Below, piece after piece: positions 6,488-10,460 of a stretch of DNA of 10,460 nt. Source of the DNA: JBFGWM01 sp041588495 (GTDB lineage Bacteria > Pseudomonadota > Gammaproteobacteria > Pseudomonadales > JBFGWM01); the NCBI GenBank assembly GCA_041588495.1, contig JBFGWM010000087.1, forward strand, positions 1-10,460, written 5' to 3'. The notes under the pieces were generated by a model. It was given only the letters and a program-made list of their open reading frames with translations, had not been told where the DNA came from and made no database searches. The number at the start of each line of letters is the position of its first letter. Position 1 is the first letter of the stretch. The position numbers and the translations under genes are program-made.

Positions 6488-7355
6488 ATCACTGCTTCTT
6501 GTCGCCTGTGTCGCCTTGTGCGGATACTCGGTGTATCGCCTGTGGCCGCTTCCCGCGGGCGAAGGCGCTGCGCAGGTCGACCCCTATGCGCAGGTAACCG
6601 ACGAACCACGCCAGTCTGCCATCGAGATGTTCCTGCGACGCCTAAGCGTGGGACTGCCTTCCACCGCCCTGCTTGCCATGCTGCTCATGGGAGCCCTGCT
6701 CAGCGGACTGCTCGCCCTTGAATTCTTTCCGGGAAGATTCGGACTCGCGCTGATCTGCGGATTTGGCATGGCGGCCCTCGGTATGATGGCCCTGGCGGAT
6801 CTTGCAAGCTGGCGCACGCGTCAGTTCGAGATTCGCCTGCAGGACGCCATCGACCTGATGAACACCGGCCTGGAGGGCGGGCTGTCGCCCCGACAGTCCC
6901 TGCAGGCGGCCGCCGATGCGGCCGAGTCCAAAGTTCGCGAGGAATTACAGAACATTCTCGACCGCCTGGATCTCGGGCTGCCCGCGGAACAGGCCATCCG
7001 GCGACTGCGCACCCGCTACGACAGCGAGGGCGTACGCCTGTTCACCCAGTCCATCGTGGCCAAGTGGCACGACGCCGGAGACTTCGCAAGACTGCTGCAG
7101 GCGGTCGGGGATCTGATCCGCGACCGCGTAAAACTGCGCAAGCTGGTAGAGGGCCAACTGTCCGGGACCCGCTACGCGGCCATTTTCTCGGGAATTCTGC
7201 CCTACGCCCTGGTCCCGGTATTCCTGTGGCGCCAGCCGGAATGGCTTGAGGCGCTCACCACGCACCCCCACGGACCCAGTTTCCTGGCCGGCGCGCTACT
7301 GCTGCAGGCCGTCGGTTTCATCTTGCTGCGCAAGATTCTGCGGGTGGAACTATGA
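6480..7355 (+). CDS. TadB-like inner-membrane platform protein (T2SSF domain)
   Basis: Product of 291 aa, one of two platform proteins that sit above the ATPase in the inner membrane. Predicted membrane segments lie near residues 3-20, 60-82, 86-108, 233-250 and 266-284. Between them is a cytoplasmic GspF/T2SSF-type helical domain (about 116-225) with the typical 'AIDLMNTGLEGGLSPRQSLQ' start, 'GLPAEQAIRRL' and 'LFTQSIVAKWHDAGDFARLL'. The start overlaps the ATPase stop by eight bases and its own stop overlaps the following gene in an ATGA, so the three genes are tightly coupled. Length and topology fit TadB. Confidence 0.88.
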   Translation: MTESLLLVACVALCGYSVYRLWPLPAGEGAAQVDPYAQVTDEPRQSAIEMFLRRLSVGLPSTALLAMLLMGALLSGLLALEFFPGRFGLALICGFGMAALGMMALADLASWRTRQFEIRLQDAIDLMNTGLEGGLSPRQSLQAAADAAESKVREELQNILDRLDLGLPAEQAIRRLRTRYDSEGVRLFTQSIVAKWHDAGDFARLLQAVGDLIRDRVKLRKLVEGQLSGTRYAAIFSGILPYALVPVFLWRQPEWLEALTTHPHGPSFLAGALLLQAVGFILLRKILRVEL

Positions 7356-8212
7356 CTTCCGGCTGGTGGCTTGATGGAGCGCTCTTTTCCCTGGCCGCAA
7401 TCTTTGGGTACCTGTTCTGGCAGATTGAAACCCATGACATCTTCCACAAGGTGGAAGACAACGAGGGCGGCCGGGATCGGGCGCAGTCCTGGTCCGCACT
7501 GGAGCCGCGTCAGGAGCGCACCTTCTACGGCTCCAGGCTGATGCGCCAGGCAGGACTCCGGCCGCAATTCATGCAACCGCTTTTCTGGGCAATGAAGCTC
7601 GTGTGCGCGATGCTGTTTCCCCTCCTCGCCGTGGAGTTCAATGGCGGCCAGGCAGAATGGGTTCTTTTGCTCCTGCCCGCTCTCGCCGGCTTCTTTCTCC
7701 CCGAGGCCTGGCTGCTGGTCCGGCGCCAGAAGCGACGTCGCGAGATTGCCGGATCCCTGAGCTTCTTCATAAGCTTGATGGTCGTTTACCTGAAATCAGG
7801 ACTGAACCTTGCACAGGGCTTCCGGCAGGCGGCCACCTATGGACTGAAATCGAATTCACCCCTGGCCAGGGAACTGGACCTGCTGAGCCACGAGATCGAC
7901 GCGGGACGGGATCGCGACGCGGCGTTCGCGCTGCTGGCCGAGCGCACCGGCGTCGAACCGCTCAAGCGTCTCGCATCCGTCATCAGCGTGGGTTACCAGA
8001 CCGGATCGCCCGTGGTCGGAACCCTGCAGGCCCAGGCGGATATGCTGCGGGCACGGCAAAGCCAGGAAGCGACCGAACTCGTCAATCGCAAATCGATGGA
8101 AATCATGATCCCCATGCTGATGGTGTGCTTCCCGATGTTCATCGTGCTGGTACTGTTTCCCGCGGCCGTCCAGTTGCTCGACGTACTGAAAATGATCGGT
8201 GAACTATTCTGA
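7352..8212 (+). CDS. TadC-like inner-membrane platform protein (T2SSF domain)
   Basis: Product of 286 aa, the partner of the preceding platform protein. Hydrophobic segments lie near residues 8-24, 77-95, 102-123 and 251-278. The T2SSF domain (about 132-250) carries 'LSFFISLMVVYLKSGLNLAQ', 'LSHEIDAGRDRDAAFALLAE' and 'VISVGYQTGSPVVGTLQAQA', ending in the conserved RARQSQEATELVNRKSMEI block that precedes the last membrane helix in TadC proteins. The ATG shares an ATGA with the upstream stop. The next gene follows after 35 bases without a visible terminator. Confidence 0.88.
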   Translation: MTSGWWLDGALFSLAAIFGYLFWQIETHDIFHKVEDNEGGRDRAQSWSALEPRQERTFYGSRLMRQAGLRPQFMQPLFWAMKLVCAMLFPLLAVEFNGGQAEWVLLLLPALAGFFLPEAWLLVRRQKRRREIAGSLSFFISLMVVYLKSGLNLAQGFRQAATYGLKSNSPLARELDLLSHEIDAGRDRDAAFALLAERTGVEPLKRLASVISVGYQTGSPVVGTLQAQADMLRARQSQEATELVNRKSMEIMIPMLMVCFPMFIVLVLFPAAVQLLDVLKMIGELF

Positions 8213-8247
8213 CCGCAACAGGGTTTGCAACGGAAAATGGATCCAGC

Positions 8248-9483
8248 ATGAACACAAACCACCCGACCCTGAGAAACCGCCAGCGTGGCTTCATCATCAC
8301 GGTGGAGTTGCTGCTGATCGTCACCATCCTGGTGATCGGCTCCATCGTGGGACTGGTCGCGATCCGCGACGCGCTGGTCAAGCGCGTGGAGTCCCAGCGC
8401 TCCCAGGAAGTTGTGGTTCAGGATGCCAATGGCGTTGCCATGGGGAAAGCCATCGGTTTCGATGAGCACGAGGCCCCGCTGATCCCCTACATCGACCGCA
8501 CCGCCCCACCGGCGTTACCGGATCCGCAACACCGGAATTTCCGCGCGTTGCTGGCGGTCCGTGACGACCGTTTCACGAGTCGCGAACCGGTTTATTACAG
8601 CGGCGACAACTGCACCGGCACACCGTGCCTCAAAACCGCAAGCGACGAGGACACCGACAGCTTCGGCATTGAAAAGACCGAGGAAACCGGGTCGGTCAGC
8701 TACCTCTACGCTCTCCAGCAGTCCCCCGTTTACGCGGTCGGCGCATCGACCAACCACGTACCCGGATTCCTCTACCGGAGTATGCCGCAGGCTTGTCCGG
8801 TGGACGCTGGGGCGATCCGATCCCGGTACCTTTCGCAGCGCGTGGTCAGCGGATCTCCCTGCGAGCCTTTTGCACTGGGGGGCGGTGGGCAACCCGAGAC
8901 GACCTGCCTCGCGGACGTCGGCGACGGCTGTGTGTGCCCCGCCGGGTTCAATGACCAGGGGGACATTCTTTCCCTGTACCTGGATCCGATCACCGCCCTG
9001 CTGCAGGAGAAAACACTCGAACTCGATGCGGCACTTTCCACCACGATCGTGGTGGAACGGGACAAGCCCGGCCAGGGGATCGGGAACCCCAAGACAGACG
9101 AGATCATCGTCACCGATATCGTGCCACTGGTCGAGGTCGGTGAGCTTTGCTGCCCGGCGGGCACGCAGTTACAGGACGACGGGAACCTGGTGAACACGAC
9201 GGTCTACGTCATTCTCCGGGAAGTCATCGCCGGCCTGGCCCTGGATGAGACCTCGGTCTCGACACTGGTGGACCCCATTCTTCAGCCGCTCGCGGGAACA
9301 CTTCACTGCGTGGTAAGCGCGAGTTTCCAGGCGGCCGAGCCGGTTCCCGACCCGAATGACCCGTTGCGCAACACGCTGGAACGTTTCCAGCCGCCCTTCA
9401 GGGTGAACCTGCCCGTCAATGAATCCGTGGATGGCGCCGAATGGATCTCCACCGCACCGGATGGCGAGGGCATTCCACGTTGA
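8248..9483 (+). CDS. Large Cys-rich protein with a prepilin-type N-terminus (putative minor/tip pilin)
   Basis: Product of 411 aa; the family of the C-terminal part is not recognised. A 14-residue leader rich in Arg/Asn ends in Gly14, then FIITVELLLIVTILVIG and a helix to about residue 39, followed by IRDA. Residues 14-43 match the 3913 pilin in 20 of 30 positions, with Glu20 again at +6. The remaining 370 residues should be periplasmic or extracellular. They hold ten cysteines (122, 127, 183, 205, 220, 228, 230, 301, 302, 354), an even number that suits disulfides, and two CPAG motifs (230-233 and 302-305). The ribosome binding site is weak. Last but one in the operon, where canonical Tad loci carry pseudopilin-type TadE/TadF/TadG proteins, so a minor, initiating or tip subunit is the likeliest role. 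An adhesin function is possible but unsupported. Confidence 0.78.
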   Translation: MNTNHPTLRNRQRGFIITVELLLIVTILVIGSIVGLVAIRDALVKRVESQRSQEVVVQDANGVAMGKAIGFDEHEAPLIPYIDRTAPPALPDPQHRNFRALLAVRDDRFTSREPVYYSGDNCTGTPCLKTASDEDTDSFGIEKTEETGSVSYLYALQQSPVYAVGASTNHVPGFLYRSMPQACPVDAGAIRSRYLSQRVVSGSPCEPFALGGGGQPETTCLADVGDGCVCPAGFNDQGDILSLYLDPITALLQEKTLELDAALSTTIVVERDKPGQGIGNPKTDEIIVTDIVPLVEVGELCCPAGTQLQDDGNLVNTTVYVILREVIAGLALDETSVSTLVDPILQPLAGTLHCVVSASFQAAEPVPDPNDPLRNTLERFQPPFRVNLPVNESVDGAEWISTAPDGEGIPR

Positions 9484-9547
9484 GCGAAAGAATCGCACCA
9501 GGAATACAAGCGGTCACCCGGCACCAATCAGAATGGGAGCAACCCCG

Positions 9548-9880
9548 ATGAAGACAAAGCAGAGAAGTCTCGCACAACATCTGGCAAAACTGGCCTGTGG
9601 TGTCTGCGTGCTGTGGACCGCCGGCAACGCAATGGCGAATGACGCCGTCAACGAGGAGGCCAGGGAGGTTTCCGACGCGCTGCTGCGACTGGACCAGGGT
9701 TTCCGCATTCCCGGGTTGAAGGCGGGCCACCACTCTGCCGCGGTCGCAGGTTCTTCCTATCGTGATGCGCCCGGCGTGAGCCGCGCCCATGCAGACGCTC
9801 CTTCCGGCCGCACGTCCATCCCGCTGCCCGGACCTCGGCTCGCGACGGAACCAGAACCCGGGGACGAAACGACACGCTGA
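9548..9880 (+). CDS. Small Sec-exported protein sharing a segment with the pilin
   Basis: Product of 110 aa, no known family recognised. The ATG at 9548 follows GGGAG at 9535-9539 with an eight-base spacer and begins a signal peptide: basic start, hydrophobic core around 'LACGVCVLWTAG', and AMA cleavage site after residue 30. An in-frame ATG at 9419 lies inside the preceding gene and is rejected. Mature residues 41-74 ('VSDALLRLDQGFRIPGLK...GSSYRDA') align without gaps to residues 50-83 of the 3913 pilin: 14 of 34 identical and most others similar. The rest of the mature 80-aa protein is Pro/Ala-rich and probably disordered. It lacks the prepilin helix, so it would be a soluble periplasmic or secreted protein carrying the pilin's post-helix motif, perhaps a subunit partner, chaperone-like factor or cap. 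Last gene of the operon. Confidence 0.7.
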   Translation: MKTKQRSLAQHLAKLACGVCVLWTAGNAMANDAVNEEAREVSDALLRLDQGFRIPGLKAGHHSAAVAGSSYRDAPGVSRAHADAPSGRTSIPLPGPRLATEPEPGDETTR

Positions 9881-9896
9881 ACGCCTCCCGCATTGA

Positions 9897-9945
9897 GGCC
9901 CCCGTCACACCGGTGATCCGTTTCACGTTTTACCTGGCGGGGGCC
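9897..9945. repeat. Perfect 8-bp inverted repeat downstream of the operon
   Basis: GGCCCCCG at 9897-9904 faces CGGGGGCC at 9938-9945. The 33-base interval contains a smaller TCAC-ACCG-GTGA hairpin. It starts 16 bases after the last stop codon. No T-run follows, so it is either a non-canonical terminator or a 3'-end stabilising structure for the pilin operon message. Confidence 0.5.
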
Positions 9946-10092
9946 CCGCGCCCCCTGCTCTGAATCCAGATTCCATCCAGCCCCGGTCACCCCGCCTGGA
10001 CCGCTTTGCATCCCGCTTTGCCCTTCGCAATCTGCAATGCAATTCGAGTTTCGAAGTCGTAAATAATCTCTTTATTTCAATTACTTAAGTAA

Positions 10093-10108
10093 TGGCATAT
10101 GCATTGCT
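10093..10108 (+). promoter_or_regulatory. Sigma-54 (-24/-12) promoter of the adhesin gene
   Basis: TGGCATATGCATTGCT has GG at 10094-10095, GC at 10106-10107, exactly ten bases between, and a perfect TTGCT -12 box; only the last base of TGGCAC is changed. The start would be near 10119, with a short 33-nt leader. The surrounding 10040-10090 region is strikingly AT-rich for this window. TTTCAATTACTTA at 10075-10087 fits the IHF consensus at all but one specified position, though it lies very close to the -24 box. The 13-bp element of the two pilus promoters is not found at the same spacing here. Confidence 0.6.
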
Positions 10109-10152
10109 AGGTCATTTGTACCGGATCCAATCAAGATGCAGAGGACAGTCAA

Positions 10153-10460
10153 ATGACACAGCAGGAAAACAAGATCAACGCGGTAGACAACAAGCCGACC
10201 GACGCCATTGAGGTCAAGGTCATGGAAGCCTCGTTCCCCGCCGGAACCATCACCTCGGCACTGGGCGCTGCGCGGGCCATCTCCGCGGACGGGACCTCGC
10301 GCGAGCTGGCAACGGGAGATGCCGTTTTCGCCGGTGAGCGGCTGCTAACCGGGCAGGACGGCCTGCTCATCATTCAATTGCAGGACGGGACGCGTTGGGG
10401 TGTCACTGCAGATTCCGAGGCCTCCATTCCTGGTGTCCCGGGGACGCCGCCGTCGGAACC
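10153..10460 (+). CDS. Probable large surface adhesin with LapA-like retention module, N-terminal fragment
   Basis: The first 102 codons are in the window; the gene continues beyond it. AGAGGA at 10140-10145, seven bases before the ATG, fixes the start. There is no Sec signal peptide. After a charged stretch of about 30 residues comes 'GTITSALGAARAISADGTSR', then 'ELATGDAVFAGERLLTGQDG', then 'LIIQLQDGTRWGVTADSEAS', a pattern shared by the N-terminal retention modules of LapA-type RTX adhesins and by FecR-like sandwich domains. In LapA-type proteins this module keeps the adhesin in its type I outer-membrane pore until a periplasmic protease releases it. The Pro/Gly-rich end of the visible part may begin a linker. 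The absence of a signal peptide fits type I secretion. The identity as a giant adhesin is inferred because repeats and the C-terminal signal are not visible. Confidence 0.62.
   Translation, partial: MTQQENKINAVDNKPTDAIEVKVMEASFPAGTITSALGAARAISADGTSRELATGDAVFAGERLLTGQDGLLIIQLQDGTRWGVTADSEASIPGVPGTPPSE

Noticed and set aside
8221..8230. GGGTTTGCAA, resembling the candidate enhancer core, between the tadC-like and 411-aa genes
   Set aside because: It is a single short imperfect match in an operon spacer without a promoter nearby and can be chance.
9419..9547. Upstream in-frame start for the small exported protein
   Set aside because: It begins inside the preceding gene and would bury the signal peptide; the ATG at 9548 has a GGGAG site at good spacing.
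1..10460. tRNA, rRNA, CRISPR array or insertion sequence
   Set aside because: No cloverleaf, no regularly spaced direct repeats and no transposase-like frame with flanking inverted repeats were seen on either strand.

Overview
The window is GC-rich, gene-dense DNA, probably from a gammaproteobacterium. That guess rests on codon style, Shine-Dalgarno sites, a LapA-like adhesin start and sigma-54-type promoters; no rRNA or marker gene fixes the taxon. It holds a compact, non-canonical Tad-like pilus or secretion locus, flanked by the start of a divergent crotonase-family gene on the left and the start of a probable giant surface adhesin on the right.

Layout: 1-116 (-) is the 5' end of an enoyl-CoA hydratase/isomerase family gene. 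117-627 is a regulatory spacer with palindromes and a sigma-54-like promoter. 628-3336 (+) is a two-gene unit: a RcpA/CpaC-type outer-membrane secretin and a TPR lipoprotein of TadD type, ended by a clear intrinsic terminator at 3359-3393. 3394-3912 is a second regulatory spacer with a strong sigma-54 promoter match and a roughly 210-nt leader containing four successive perfect hairpins. 3913-9880 (+) is the main operon: prepilin-like major subunit, SAF-domain CpaB/RcpC protein, CpaF/TadA ATPase, TadB, TadC, a 411-aa Cys-rich protein with a prepilin-type N-terminus, and a small Sec-exported protein. 9881-10152 is a third spacer with a sigma-54 promoter match. 10153 to the end is the N-terminus of a retention-module adhesin.

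How the parts fit: the ATPase and the TadB/TadC platform would polymerise the 3913 pilin through the secretin, with the SAF protein and lipoprotein as periplasmic and outer-membrane assembly factors. The 8248 product shares the pilin's 14-residue leader and hydrophobic helix (20 of 30 residues identical) and looks like a minor or tip subunit. The 9548 product has a cleavable signal peptide instead, but aligns without gaps to the segment of the pilin just after its helix (14 of 34 identical). TadV, TadZ, TadE, TadF and TadG are not present, so this is a minimal or divergent Tad-type system. Three GG-N10-GC promoters, one ahead of each transcription unit, suggest one sigma-54 regulon joining secretin, pilus and adhesin. 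The two pilus promoters also share a 13-bp element (12 of 13 identical), each exactly 47 bp upstream of the -24 GG.
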